A stretch of DNA of 64,000 nucleotides, taken from positions 1,222,001-1,286,000 of the forward strand of contig NC_011026.1 in the NCBI RefSeq assembly GCF_000020525.1. Reading direction: 5' to 3'. The stretch comes from Chloroherpeton thalassium ATCC 35110. GTDB lineage: Bacteria > Bacteroidota > Chlorobiia > Chlorobiales > Chloroherpetonaceae. The position numbers were made by a program, and so were the translations under genes. The first letter of the stretch is position 1. Each line of letters opens with the position of its first letter. Shown here in pieces: positions 37,907-47,628 of the stretch. The notes under the pieces are model-generated. The model was not told the DNA's origin, did not search any database, and saw only the letters and a program-made list of their open reading frames with translations.

Positions 37907-37938
37907 ACGTAGAGAGGTACGGCCGTGCCTCTCTACGT
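37907..37938. repeat. 32-base near-perfect palindrome
   Basis: The two 16-base arms meet without a loop and match at 15 of 16 positions; the centre is ACGGCCGT, the ends ACGTAGAGAGG and CCTCTCTACGT. It is of a kind of dispersed palindrome found in Chlorobiota and Bacteroidota spacers. Not followed by T runs, so not a terminator. Confidence 0.6.
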
Positions 37939-38033
37939 TGTTACGGTAGAAATTTTTATCACAATATGATACCGCCGGATTAACAGCAACATCACCTCAA
38001 AAAAAACTCCGCCGAAAACAGACCGACTTTTAC

Positions 38034-38066
38034 AAAAAGCGAAGCTCCCCCGAAAGAAAGCTTCGC
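38034..38066 (-). terminator. Intrinsic terminator of nrdJ
   Basis: GCGAAGCT (38039-38046) pairs with AGCTTCGC (38059-38066). Read on the minus strand the stem is followed by TTTTTG. It begins 11 bases after the nrdJ stop. Confidence 0.82.
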
Positions 38067-38077
38067 CTTCAACGCTT

Positions 38078-41000
38078 TTACGAACATCCGCTTGTCATGC
38101 CGCAATCTTCGCAGACCGTGCAGCTTCCGTTTTGCTTGACATTCATCGAGGCGCAATTTGGGCATTGCTCGCCCGTGTAGCCCTTCACACGCGCTTCCAG
38201 AATTTTCTGCGTTTCGCTCATCATGCGCGAGCTTGGCGCGGTCGTGTTCGGGTGCTTTTTGTTTGCGTGCTTGCCCTCCGACGACATTTTAATTTCGGGA
38301 TGCGCGGGACTGGCATGTTTCGGTTCGGCAACCGCGCTGCCTTTTTCCTTATCCGCGTGGCCATTGCCTGATGGCAGTTCATCAACGGCTTTCACATGCA
38401 CGAAATCCGTGCGCTGCAAGTAATCATAGCCGATGGAACGAAACACGTAATCCAAGATGGAAGTGGCGTTTTTAATTGCCTCGTGGCCGTCCACGCGGCC
38501 AGCCGGTTCAAAACGGGTGAAGGTAAAACTATCGACCAGCTCTTCAAGCGGCATGCCGTATTGCAACGCTTTGGAGGCCAACACGGCAAAGCAGTTCAGC
38601 AAGCCTTTGAACGACGCGCCTTCTTTATACATATCAATGAAAATTTCCCCCAGCGTGCCGTCTTCATACTCGCCGGTTCTGAGAAAAACCTTATGCCCGT
38701 TCACATACGCCTCGCGAATGTAGCCCTTGCGCTTTTTCGGCAGCCGCCTGCGTTCGTTGTGTTTAGCAATGCGCTCTTCGATGTGCGAATGAACTTCCTT
38801 CGGCCCTTTGGTTTCGTCGAGCGTTTGTTCGTCGCCGAGCATGACGATTTCGTCCAAGTCGTCGTAGCTCGCGCTGTTGAGCGGTTGCGAGAGCTTTGAC
38901 GTGTCGCGGTAAAGCGCAATGGCTTTGAGCATGTAGTGCCACGAGGAAAGATAAACTTCGCGAATTTGCTCGACCGTCGCTTCGGCGGGCATATTCACGG
39001 TTTTGGAAATGGCGCCGGAAATGAACGGCTGCACGGCGGCCATCATGCGCACATGCGCCATATAATCAATATAGCGCTTGCCTTTGCGACCGCATTTGCT
39101 CGCGCAATCAAATACCGGCAGATGCTCGGGCTTGAGGTGCGGCGCATCTTCAATCATCATCGTGCCGCAGATGTAGTCGTTTGCCGCCTCGATTTCCGCT
39201 TTTGCATAGCCGAGCGACTTGAGCATATCGAAGTTCGGGTCGTTCAGTTCTTGTTCGCTAAAGCCGAGCGATTTGCAAAACTCCTCGCCGAGCGTCCATT
39301 TGTTAAACGCAAATTTAATGTCGAACACAAGCCCCAGTTGCGACTCGACGGCTTCCAATTTTTCCGTCGTAAATCCTTTTTCCAAAAGGCTTTCGCGCGT
39401 GACGAACGGAGCGCCTTCGAGCGTGCCGTGCCCTTTACAATAATTTTCAATGTCTGCAATTTGCTCGTCGCTATAACCGAGATTCATCAGCGATTTATGA
39501 ACGGATTGATTGACGATTTTGAAGTAGCCGCCGCCCGCCAGCTTTTTGAATTTGACGATAGCAAAGTCCGGCTCGATGCCCGTCGTGCCGCAATCCATCA
39601 CGAGGCCGATGGTGTTGTGGCTGACAAACCCGTTGGCGATGTAAGTTACGTTTTCAGGCACGGAAAGGTCGTAGGTGAGCGCCTCGCCGCCGTCCTCGTT
39701 GTCCTCAACGACATCGTAATAAAAGTTTAAAGCTCGCAGCAGCGATTCGCACTCGACTTCGCCCAAAGCCCGCTCCAAGCTCGTGCGCGTCACAGCGCCG
39801 CGCCGCGTGATGGAAAGTTGCAGCGCGTTTTGCTCGTTTTCGCAAGCGAGCGCCGATTCGAATTCCGGTTCGGTCAAATAAACATCGTCGCTCCGTTCGC
39901 TTTGCAGCGTTTGTTCGGTGATAATCGCCGCCTGTTTGCGCTCGCCCATAAATCCGATTTTTTCCTTGAAGGCGTGTGTATAATTGCGATTGAGCAGGCG
40001 AAGGACATAGAGCGTAGATTGTCCCCAGCCGGAAATATCTTCCTTCGTCGTCGTCGGGAAACCGAGCGCGAGCATGAGCGATTTCACCTGCAAGGCAAAT
40101 TCCTTTTGCGACGACGTCCAACACGGCACGCCGTTCGTAACCGTTCCGTCCGCTTCGAACAGGCCGCGCAAAAATGCGGTGTAGCAAGCCGTATCGTTGG
40201 TGTAAAGAATCGCGTTCGGAATGCGCGGCAGCCAACCTTTGCCCTTGTGATGCTCGCTCGGCGGCAACTTGGCAAATCCGCAGGCCTGCCACCAAAGCGT
40301 CAAGCGCACGGAATGAATCGCCACCTCGATATATCCCTGCTTGGCTTCAACATGCACCTCAAGATTAAATAACGAGCGGCTTAACTCGGCGAGCCGTTGA
40401 ACGACGTCCGCGTCTTCTTTTGAGACGCAAAAACGAAGGCCTTTGCTATGAAGCGAGCCGTCGCCCATGAAATAGCCGACCAATTCGGCAAGCTCGGGCG
40501 TGACGATTTCCGGCGCAACCGCGCGAGGCTCGGCGTTCCAATGCAGTTCTCCGAGCGGCGGCAAGAGTGCGGTTTGCGGTTTGCCGAAAACGGTTTTCAT
40601 GCCGAGCGGCACAATGTCGCCTTTGGCAATTTCGCCGAAGCGTTTCCAAACCCATTCGCCCGTTTTTGTATCAACGACTTTGATGCGATGCTCCGGTGTG
40701 CCTTGAATTTCGTAACCGGCAGAGGTCACGATTTTGCGCGTTTTTGCCACGCCGTTGATATAAAACTTGGTCGCCTTTTTTGCGCCCTCGTCGGTCATCA
40801 CCTTGAAATCGGCATCTTGCCACTTTGCGCCCTGCGTGTCGCCGAGCGAACCGAGCGGCACCAGTCCGCGCTCGGTTGCGACAAGCGAGCCGCCCACAAG
40901 GCAGCCGGTCGGCGCAATCACACTGACCTGCGCGTTACGGAAGCCGTGTTTTTCGCCTAATTTCAATGCCCGATCCCAAGTTTCGCCCGCCACTTTGCAA

Positions 41001-43978
41001 AGCTTTTTCGGGCAATGCGCCGGGTCGAGGCTCATCGGAACGACGGATAAATCCTCATAGTCTTCTTTCGGGGCGTTGTGTGCAGCGTGGCGATGGTTGC
41101 GAACGACGCGCAGCATGGCGTCGCGGTTGTGCGCAAATTTCGGAAATGCGCCGATGTCGGCGGCCATTTCGGCGGAAGTCGCATAGGCTTCGCCGGTCAT
41201 AATCGCGGAAATTGCGCCCGCAACGGCAAGGGCTTTGGGCGAATCATACGGCGTGCCGGAAACCATCAGAAGCGAACCGAGGTTGGCAAATCCCAAACCG
41301 AGCGTGCGATAATCGTAGCTTTGCTGCGCGATTTTCGGCGAGGGATATTGCGCCATCAAAACGGAGATTTCAAGCGTGAGCGTCCAAACGCGGGCGGCAT
41401 GGCGCAGCGCATCGGTATCGACATCGCCCGTTTTTTCATTGACAAAATGAATCAGATTGAGGCTCGCAAGATTGCACGCCGTGTCGTCGAGGAACATGTA
41501 TTCGGAGCAATTATGAACGCCGATGCCGTTTGCGACAAAATGATGCGTTTCCGGTTCGGTCAAATCAAAAACCGGTTCTTCGCCGATGTATTCAAGCGAT
41601 TTGATTTTATCGTTGAGCGGTTCGGCATAAGCCGCGACGGATTGGTTGAGTTCGGCGAGCTTTCGAGCTTTTTCCGTTTCCGGGAAAAATCCGATTTCGG
41701 CTTCAAAGCGCACGCGCGAACTTCTGCTAATGCGCAGGCTGTGCATCTCCAAAACCGGATATTCTTTCACGCCGCCTTTGCCGTCAGGTAAAATTGCGGT
41801 CAAATTTCCGGCGCGGCGATTTTCATAAATCTTTGCTTTGATGCCAAAATTCAGGAGCAACAATTGCACTTGCCCGAGCAACGGAAGCGAAACCGAATCC
41901 AGCGCCACGTATTGCGATTTTTCGCCGTAGTTTGCCACCGTTCCGTCGGCGGTGAAAAGTCCTCTGAGCAGCGCGGCTTGCTCGGCGCGGGAAAGTCGGA
42001 AAACGCTATCGGTGAAAATTTTCTCGGCGCTGCCCTTGTCAAGCACGGCAAATTTTTCCATCACTTCAAGGATTCGCGGGCTGCCGACGGAAACCCGCGC
42101 TGTGGTTGCGGTTTCCACAACCGCACCTTTTTTATTATGCTCGCCAAGTTCGGGACGCAACTCATTGATAAATGAGTTTGCCCATTCCGCTACATCACGC
42201 TCGGCTTTGTCAAGCGTGAGAAATCCGACGCGGCGATCCTCACCGGCGGCTGTTTTTTCGTTTACCCTTGTAATGCAGCCGTCGCCCGTGAGCAAGCCGA
42301 TAAGCTGCGCCATGTTCGCCGAGCCGGTCGTTTCCGAGCCGAATTCCCCGCCGACCAGTCGGACGACATCGTCTTTCGTAAGTTCGCAGGCTTTTACATC
42401 GCCGCGATTTTCGGTGAAAACCAAATGGTCGCCGGTCAGTTTCAGCCGGTAGCCGCTTTTGGTTTTGAGTTCATAAACCGGTTTCGTGCCGGTCGGAAAT
42501 ATTTTTTCAACCCAATGAAGTTTGCCGTCGAGGCTTTTGATGCCGCGAGCCTCGCCGACCAAATCGCCGATGCGCTCCAAGCCTCTGTCGGTCGCAACAA
42601 GCGTCTCCGCCGTGACGCATGGGTTGCTGGCGTTGATTCTGCCGTCGTTCGGGCAGGTGTGCCATTCGTTGATGGTCGTGTCGAATTGCAAGCCCGGGTC
42701 GGCGCATTTCCAAGCGGAAAAGGCGATTTTGTTCCACAACTCCGCCGCGCGAACGGTGCGGCAAACCGAGCCGTCGGTGCGCCAACGCAGTTCCCACATC
42801 TCATCGTTTTCAACGGCCTGCATAAATTCGTTGGTCAAACGAATCGTGTTATTTGAATTTTGTCCGCTGACAGTGCTATAAGCTTCCGATTCGTAATGCG
42901 TGTCGTAACTTTCAAAGTCGAGCGAAGTGAAGCCCTGCGAGACGAGCGAAAGTGTGCGCAAAATGTAGTTCATCGGCACGCCGCGATAGAGCGCCCGCTG
43001 GATGAGGTCGTTGAGCGCCGGGTTGGTTTTTCGGTCTGCGCCGTTTTCGAGCGCTTCGTGCAAAATGGCTTTCAAAAAGGTGGAATTGATTTTTGAACCC
43101 GCCACCATTGCGGCCACTTTTTCTTCTTCCTTCGCCTTCCACTCGATGAATTCTTCGATGTCGGGATGGTCAATATTGACAATCACCATTTTGGCGGCGC
43201 GGCGAGTCGTGCCGCCGGATTTGATGGCGCCGGCAGCCGCGTCAAAGATTTTTAAAAAGCTCATCAAGCCGGACGATGTGCCGCCGCCCGAGAGCATTTC
43301 GCCTTCGGCGCGAATGTTGGAAAAGTTCGTTCCTGTGCCGCTGCCGAACTTAAAGACGCGGGCTTCGCGAACGACCAAATCGAAAATGCCGCCTTCATTG
43401 ACCAAATCGTCTTGGACGGATTGAATGAAACAAGCGTGCGCCTGCGGTCGGGTGTAGGAATCCTCCGATTGAGTGAGTTTTCCAGTGTCAGGATCGACGA
43501 AGAAATGCCCTTGCGAACGCCCGCTGATGCCGTAAGCTGCTGCAAGTCCGGTGTTGAACCATTGCGGAGAGTTCGGCGCGGCCATTTGTTTGAGCAGCAT
43601 GTAGGCGGTTTCGTCGTAATAGGCCTGTGCATCTTCCGGCGAATCGAAGTAGCCGTAGCGCTCGCCCCAGTCGCGCCAGCAAGCGGCCATGCGATGCACG
43701 ACTTGCTTAATGGACGTTTCCCCGCCAAAAACTTGATTTCCGTCTGCGTCTATAACCGGCTTGCCGTCTTTGCTGAGCTGCGGCACACCGGCTTTTCTGA
43801 AATACTTTTGTGCTAAAATATCCGTAGCAACTTGCGACCAATGAACCGGAACTTCCACATTGTGCATCTCAAACACCGTCGAGCCATCGGGGTTGCGAAG
43901 CACCGACGAGCGATAGGTGTACTCAAATAAATCAAACACAGTGCAATCCGGTTTGCTAAAGCGTCGTAAAATTTTCAT
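38078..43978 (-). CDS. nrdJ: Adenosylcobalamin-dependent ribonucleotide reductase NrdJ with two inteins
   Basis: Class II ribonucleotide reductase that makes deoxynucleotides without oxygen using coenzyme B12. The ORF extends upstream to 44068, but family starts resemble [20 protein letters not shown], at 43978. The host protein is interrupted by two inteins (370 and 430 residues), so the mature chain is about 1166 residues. Extein signs include [12 protein letters not shown], the active site NPCSE (Asn, Cys, Glu), CNLASLNL with the second redox cysteine, [22 protein letters not shown] and a C-terminal zinc-ribbon [22 protein letters not shown]. No cobalamin riboswitch is evident upstream. 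Confidence 0.95.
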   Translation of the reverse strand: MKILRRFSKPDCTVFDLFEYTYRSSVLRNPDGSTVFEMHNVEVPVHWSQVATDILAQKYFRKAGVPQLSKDGKPVIDADGNQVFGGETSIKQVVHRMAACWRDWGERYGYFDSPEDAQAYYDETAYMLLKQMAAPNSPQWFNTGLAAAYGISGRSQGHFFVDPDTGKLTQSEDSYTRPQAHACFIQSVQDDLVNEGGIFDLVVREARVFKFGSGTGTNFSNIRAEGEMLSGGGTSSGLMSFLKIFDAAAGAIKSGGTTRRAAKMVIVNIDHPDIEEFIEWKAKEEEKVAAMVAGSKINSTFLKAILHEALENGADRKTNPALNDLIQRALYRGVPMNYILRTLSLVSQGFTSLDFESYDTHYESEAYSTVSGQNSNNTIRLTNEFMQAVENDEMWELRWRTDGSVCRTVRAAELWNKIAFSAWKCADPGLQFDTTINEWHTCPNDGRINASNPCVTAETLVATDRGLERIGDLVGEARGIKSLDGKLHWVEKIFPTGTKPVYELKTKSGYRLKLTGDHLVFTENRGDVKACELTKDDVVRLVGGEFGSETTGSANMAQLIGLLTGDGCITRVNEKTAAGEDRRVGFLTLDKAERDVAEWANSFINELRPELGEHNKKGAVVETATTARVSVGSPRILEVMEKFAVLDKGSAEKIFTDSVFRLSRAEQAALLRGLFTADGTVANYGEKSQYVALDSVSLPLLGQVQLLLLNFGIKAKIYENRRAGNLTAILPDGKGGVKEYPVLEMHSLRISRSSRVRFEAEIGFFPETEKARKLAELNQSVAAYAEPLNDKIKSLEYIGEEPVFDLTEPETHHFVANGIGVHNCSEYMFLDDTACNLASLNLIHFVNEKTGDVDTDALRHAARVWTLTLEISVLMAQYPSPKIAQQSYDYRTLGLGFANLGSLLMVSGTPYDSPKALAVAGAISAIMTGEAYATSAEMAADIGAFPKFAHNRDAMLRVVRNHRHAAHNAPKEDYEDLSVVPMSLDPAHCPKKLCKVAGETWDRALKLGEKHGFRNAQVSVIAPTGCLVGGSLVATERGLVPLGSLGDTQGAKWQDADFKVMTDEGAKKATKFYINGVAKTRKIVTSAGYEIQGTPEHRIKVVDTKTGEWVWKRFGEIAKGDIVPLGMKTVFGKPQTALLPPLGELHWNAEPRAVAPEIVTPELAELVGYFMGDGSLHSKGLRFCVSKEDADVVQRLAELSRSLFNLEVHVEAKQGYIEVAIHSVRLTLWWQACGFAKLPPSEHHKGKGWLPRIPNAILYTNDTACYTAFLRGLFEADGTVTNGVPCWTSSQKEFALQVKSLMLALGFPTTTKEDISGWGQSTLYVLRLLNRNYTHAFKEKIGFMGERKQAAIITEQTLQSERSDDVYLTEPEFESALACENEQNALQLSITRRGAVTRTSLERALGEVECESLLRALNFYYDVVEDNEDGGEALTYDLSVPENVTYIANGFVSHNTIGLVMDCGTTGIEPDFAIVKFKKLAGGGYFKIVNQSVHKSLMNLGYSDEQIADIENYCKGHGTLEGAPFVTRESLLEKGFTTEKLEAVESQLGLVFDIKFAFNKWTLGEEFCKSLGFSEQELNDPNFDMLKSLGYAKAEIEAANDYICGTMMIEDAPHLKPEHLPVFDCASKCGRKGKRYIDYMAHVRMMAAVQPFISGAISKTVNMPAEATVEQIREVYLSSWHYMLKAIALYRDTSKLSQPLNSASYDDLDEIVMLGDEQTLDETKGPKEVHSHIEERIAKHNERRRLPKKRKGYIREAYVNGHKVFLRTGEYEDGTLGEIFIDMYKEGASFKGLLNCFAVLASKALQYGMPLEELVDSFTFTRFEPAGRVDGHEAIKNATSILDYVFRSIGYDYLQRTDFVHVKAVDELPSGNGHADKEKGSAVAEPKHASPAHPEIKMSSEGKHANKKHPNTTAPSSRMMSETQKILEARVKGYTGEQCPNCASMNVKQNGSCTVCEDCGMTSGCS
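39614..40903 (-). other. Intein 2 of NrdJ, inserted at IAPTG/TIGL
   Basis: A 430-residue element. Starts Cys ([20 protein letters not shown]), block B is [10 protein letters not shown], and it ends GFVSHN before the +1 Thr of TIGLVMDC. Endonuclease motifs [11 protein letters not shown] and [12 protein letters not shown] are present. It sits in the phosphate-binding loop PTGT. The first 20 residues resemble those of intein 1 (LVAT-RGL), so both belong to one family. Confidence 0.93.
41510..42619 (-). other. Intein 1 of NrdJ, inserted at NASNP/CSEY
   Basis: A 370-residue self-splicing protein element. N-terminal splice residue is Cys ([18 protein letters not shown]), block B is near [10 protein letters not shown], and it ends GIGVHN before the +1 Cys. 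The LAGLIDADG endonuclease core is visible as [11 protein letters not shown] and [12 protein letters not shown], so it should be a homing intein. The +1 Cys is the cysteine of the NPCSE active-site motif. Confidence 0.93.
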
Positions 43979-44214
43979 GGGTTTAAAACTTCTTTCTAAA
44001 AATCTGAATAGTTTCTTGCGTGAATTGCAGCGGCATGGCAGCCGAATATCGAGCCATAAATATAACAAATCAGCTCTCGGGAGAGATATTTTCTTTTGTT
44101 TAAAAACGCAACCCGTTCTTTTTCATTCTGTGTGGAATAAAAATAGACGAAAGAAGCAGCGCTCTAATGATAAAGTGCCTTGTCTTTCTGTTGGTTCGGG
44201 TTTGTCCGTTTGAA

Positions 44215-44814
44215 TTAATTGTCTTCGACAACGAATGAATCAAATGGAACTTTTTCAGCGAAACGATCGATAGCTTCGCGCGTGACCGTGTAGCCATCCC
44301 AGCGAACTTTGTGCGAAACCCTGCCAAAATCGTCCGTTACTTTGATGATTTTAACGGGCACGTTTCGGGGGAATTTTTGGGCAAAGCGTGCCGCATTTTC
44401 CTCGGTGCTAAAGCTGCCAAACTGCAGCGTGTAGCGAACTTCCGGCGTAGCCGGTTTCTGCTCAGATTTTTCAGGCGCAGGCACAAGCTCGGCTTGTTCA
44501 TCTTTGAGCGCGGTGTTGTATTCCATGATTCTGGCTCTGCTTAGCGAGCCCAGCGACGAGTTGGGATAAATAATTAAAAACTGCTTATACATGGCCACCG
44601 CCACTTGTCCATCTTCCTCGAGCAGTGCATTTAGCATCATTTCCTCATCTTTTTCCAACGAAAGCGATTTGAGCTTTTCCAATGCTTCAAAATTGCCCGT
44701 TGTTGCTGATTTTAAAATCAACTCTGTCATCTTGCTATTTTCCTGCGGTGTGGCGCTTGGCAGTTGCATCAGGCACAAGCATAGCAGGTTTGGCAAAAAA
44801 ATTCCCAGTTTCAT
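44215..44814 (-). CDS. Secreted SPOR-domain protein
   Basis: A 199-residue protein with a signal peptide (about 1-20, LLCLCLMQLPSA), a short helical middle resembling a TPR half-repeat (AVAMYKQFLIIYPNSSLGSLSR) and a C-terminal SPOR domain (RYTLQFGSFSTEENAARFAQ to VPFDSFVV) that binds denuded septal peptidoglycan. Typically found at the division site. Placed 150 bases upstream of nrdJ on the same strand. Confidence 0.82.
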   Translation of the reverse strand: MKLGIFLPNLLCLCLMQLPSATPQENSKMTELILKSATTGNFEALEKLKSLSLEKDEEMMLNALLEEDGQVAVAMYKQFLIIYPNSSLGSLSRARIMEYNTALKDEQAELVPAPEKSEQKPATPEVRYTLQFGSFSTEENAARFAQKFPRNVPVKIIKVTDDFGRVSHKVRWDGYTVTREAIDRFAEKVPFDSFVVEDN

Positions 44815-45088
44815 AAAGCTTTTTTTGGACTTCGCGCATTAAAAAGTTTACCTGTTTTACAATTTAAAACGGCAAGCGAAATGAAACAATCTTCTTCGCC
44901 GAACACGATGACAACGCTCTGCTGGATAGCGTTAGAAAAACGCCTCATGTCAAGTGCGTCGCGATTCGTTCTTTGTTCGTCATTATTTTTACCGGATGGG
45001 TAAAGTTTATGCTTCTGACTCGTATGAGAAAGCCGAGCATCAAAATTTCCATCTTGTTTTTTTATTAAAGCTTAAACGGTTCAAATAC

Positions 45089-46870
45089 ATGCACGATTTT
45101 CATTTTCTTGGAGAGCTTATTTTAATTGGAATTTGCGCCATTGCCATTATTCTCATTTTTCAGCGGCTAAAAGTCCCGCCGGTTATTGGGCTGATTTTCA
45201 CCGGCATTGTGCTTGGGCCTTCAGGTTTTTCGGTTGTGCATGATACGGAGCTGATTTCCGTGCTGGCGGAAATGGGCGTCATTTTGTTGCTTTTTACCAT
45301 TGGGCTTGAGTTTTCGGTAGATGAGCTGAACCGGCTAAAAAAAATTGTGTTGATTGGCGGCTCGGGGCAGCTTTTGCTGAGCATCATGTCGATTTCGCTG
45401 CTCTCGTTTCTGACGATGAAAGCGGTTGGCGGCGAACTCTCCGTGCGCGAGGCCATGTTTCTCGGATTTGCGTTTGCGGTGAGCAGCACGGCGATTTGTT
45501 TGAAAATTCTCAACGATCGCGAAGAACTCGATTTGCCTTACGGGAAAATTGCGCTGGGCATTTTGATTTTCCAGGACATTGCGATTGTGCCGCTAATGAT
45601 TGGCATCACTTTTTTGAGCCCGCATAAGGAAACGTCATTTCTCACTGTGTTTCGTGAGTTGGGGTTGATTAGCTTTTTTGCGGTTGCGGTGTTTGGCGGA
45701 TTTCGGTTGCTGATGCCGCGCGCTGTGGAAATCATCAGTTCGTTGCGAGCCAAAGAAGTGTTGGTGATTGGAGCGTTGGTGCTTTGTTTTGGTTCGGCTT
45801 ATCTAACTTCGCTCATTGGACTTTCGCTGGCGCTGGGTGCATTTGTGGCCGGCATGGTGATTGCCAGCACCGACGAAAGTCACCAAATTGGCCATGCCAT
45901 TGAGCCTTTTCGCGAAGCTTTCACCAGTATTTTTTTTGTTTCCGTTGGCTTGCTTTTAAAAGTCAATCTAATCGATTTGCCGGTTTTTATGCTGCTCGCG
46001 TTGGGCGTGTTGCTCATCAAAGGCGTGCTGGTTGCGGTGTTGTCGTTATTTCTCGGCTATTCGTTTCGTGTCAGTTTGATGGCCGGCATGGCGCTGGCGC
46101 AAATCGGCGAATTTTCATTTGTTTTGGCTGAAGCGGCGCTCAAAAATGACGTCATTCAAGAACCGCTCTTCAACTCGATGCTCGCCATTATTGTGGTGAC
46201 CATGATCGTCACGCCATCGATGATTGCCATTGCGCCGCATTTGGCCGAGCAAGTGGAACCGGCTTTGCGCTTCATTCCGCTGGTGCAGAAAAATTCCCAC
46301 AGCGTGCGCACTTCGGCCACAGAAGGCACGGTGATCCATCCTGGGGAAGTTCATGCGGCCATTATCGGGTTTGGCCTCAACGGGCGCAATGTGAGCTCCG
46401 TGCTGAAAGCCACAAATATTTCCCACACCATTCTCGAAATCGATCGCGATATCGTTCGAGAAATGAAAAAAGCCAATGAGCCAATTTACTACGGCGATTG
46501 CACCGACCGAAAAGCACTTCAGCGTGCCAAAATCGATAAAGCGCGCGCCATTGTGATCGGCATTTCCGATACAACCGCCATTCGCCAAAGCATTCGCCTG
46601 ATTCGCCAACTCAATGAAAAGGCGTATATCATCGTTCGCGCCCGGTCGCTCTCGCTTGTCGATGAACTATACAAAGCAGGCGCCGATGTGGTGGTCACGG
46701 AAAAGTTTGAGACCTCCATCCAGATTTTCTCCATTTTGCTTCAGCATTTTACCGTCGAGCCGGAATTGATTTTGGAGCAGCAAGAAATCATTCGGCGCGA
46801 TTGCGAAAAAATTTTCTTGCGCACAGCCACGCAAAATAGCGGAAAGCAAAACTCTCAAGTTGAAGTGTAG
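45089..46870 (+). CDS. CPA2 cation:proton antiporter with RCK/TrkA-N domain (KefB-like)
   Basis: A membrane protein of about 593 residues: some 12 transmembrane helices of the Na+/H+ or K+/H+ exchanger fold (from LGELILIGICAIAIILIFQR through MLLALGVLLIKGVLVAVLSL), then a cytoplasmic TrkA-N nucleotide-binding domain with GFGLNGRNVSSVLK and EIDRDIVREMKKANEPIYYGDCTD. Such RCK domains gate KefB/KefC with NAD(H) or glutathione adducts. The frame opens at 44954 (GTG), but the conserved region begins with the first helix, so I chose the ATG at 45089. Confidence 0.87.
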   Translation: MHDFHFLGELILIGICAIAIILIFQRLKVPPVIGLIFTGIVLGPSGFSVVHDTELISVLAEMGVILLLFTIGLEFSVDELNRLKKIVLIGGSGQLLLSIMSISLLSFLTMKAVGGELSVREAMFLGFAFAVSSTAICLKILNDREELDLPYGKIALGILIFQDIAIVPLMIGITFLSPHKETSFLTVFRELGLISFFAVAVFGGFRLLMPRAVEIISSLRAKEVLVIGALVLCFGSAYLTSLIGLSLALGAFVAGMVIASTDESHQIGHAIEPFREAFTSIFFVSVGLLLKVNLIDLPVFMLLALGVLLIKGVLVAVLSLFLGYSFRVSLMAGMALAQIGEFSFVLAEAALKNDVIQEPLFNSMLAIIVVTMIVTPSMIAIAPHLAEQVEPALRFIPLVQKNSHSVRTSATEGTVIHPGEVHAAIIGFGLNGRNVSSVLKATNISHTILEIDRDIVREMKKANEPIYYGDCTDRKALQRAKIDKARAIVIGISDTTAIRQSIRLIRQLNEKAYIIVRARSLSLVDELYKAGADVVVTEKFETSIQIFSILLQHFTVEPELILEQQEIIRRDCEKIFLRTATQNSGKQNSQVEV

Positions 46871-46883
46871 CGCAGGCCAGCTT

Positions 46884-46917
46884 CAGAAATTCGCCGGTCT
46901 TTTCTGGCGAATTTCTG
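46884..46917. repeat. 12-base inverted repeat after the antiporter gene
   Basis: CAGAAATTCGCC (46884-46895) pairs perfectly with GGCGAATTTCTG (46906-46917), loop 10 bases. No T run follows, so it may stabilise the 3' end rather than terminate. Confidence 0.55.
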
Positions 46918-47051
46918 CATCGCGCAAGCTGAACCCAAAACGCCAACCGCCAGCGCGTTCGAATGGCCGAATGAGATTTCAACGCTGAAAATGGTGGAAA
47001 AATAAAGGGGGAATTAAACGGTGTAAAGCAATCACACGTCGCCTTCCATTT

Positions 47052-47444
47052 TCATGAGGTCGGCCATTTTGTGATCATCCACTTTGATGTGGGTAATTGT
47101 CCATTCTGCAAATCGTTGCACAGGGAAAGGTTTGCCAGAACTTTGCTGTTTTTGCGTTCTTTTTCAAAATCTTCCAGCATTCTTATAAAACGTTGGTGTT
47201 GATCCACATGCTGGAGCATGTCAGGATAGCCGTATTCCTCCATGTGTTTTTCCTCCATGCTAAAATGATGCACGGTGTAGTCGTAAAGGAAAGCGACTAT
47301 TTTCTGAACTTCTTCCTCCGGTTTTTTCTTGGAAATGGCCGTGTAAAGCGTTTTGACGGCTTCCACCAGTTCCTTGTGCTGAAGGTCTTGCCAAATAATT
47401 CCTGTCTCCAATTCTGGGGACCACTTCGCAAAATGATCGTCCAT
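47052..47444 (-). CDS. Bacteriohemerythrin, 3' end frameshifted
   Basis: A four-helix diiron oxygen-binding protein. Ligand patterns include WQDLQHKELVEAV, DYTVHHFSMEEKHMEEYGYPDMLQHVDQHQRF. The annotated frame then reads NSKVLANLSLCNDLQNGQ, which does not fit, but another frame over the same DNA gives FAEWTITHIKVDDHKMADLM, ending at 47032; this is the expected last helix (WL-NHI---D). The two are joined by one missing base near 47118-47125. Without the correction the final His and Asp ligands are lost. It is either a sequencing error or a real broken gene. Confidence 0.72.
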   Translation of the reverse strand: MDDHFAKWSPELETGIIWQDLQHKELVEAVKTLYTAISKKKPEEEVQKIVAFLYDYTVHHFSMEEKHMEEYGYPDMLQHVDQHQRFIRMLEDFEKERKNSKVLANLSLCNDLQNGQLPTSKWMITKWPTS

Positions 47445-47628
47445 AATCCGCTCTGTTTTTTTTGATGTTGTGTTGAAAAAATTTTTAAGAAAAGGGTGCC
47501 AGGGTTATCAGAAACCAACTAACTGAAAACAATTTACAGTTTAAATTGATAAAAAATATCGACGCTTTTTGCCATTTAAGCAGTTATTTTAATTTGTTTT
47601 AAGCGCTCCTAACACCAGTTTTTGAACG

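Noticed and set aside
38936-39730. Plus-strand open frame of 264 codons over nrdJ
   Set aside because: Antisense to the well-supported nrdJ frame; high in His, Arg and Phe, no ribosome site.
43979-44214. Cobalamin riboswitch upstream of the B12-dependent nrdJ
   Set aside because: No B12-box or matching stem is evident in the spacer, though a diverged one cannot be ruled out by eye.
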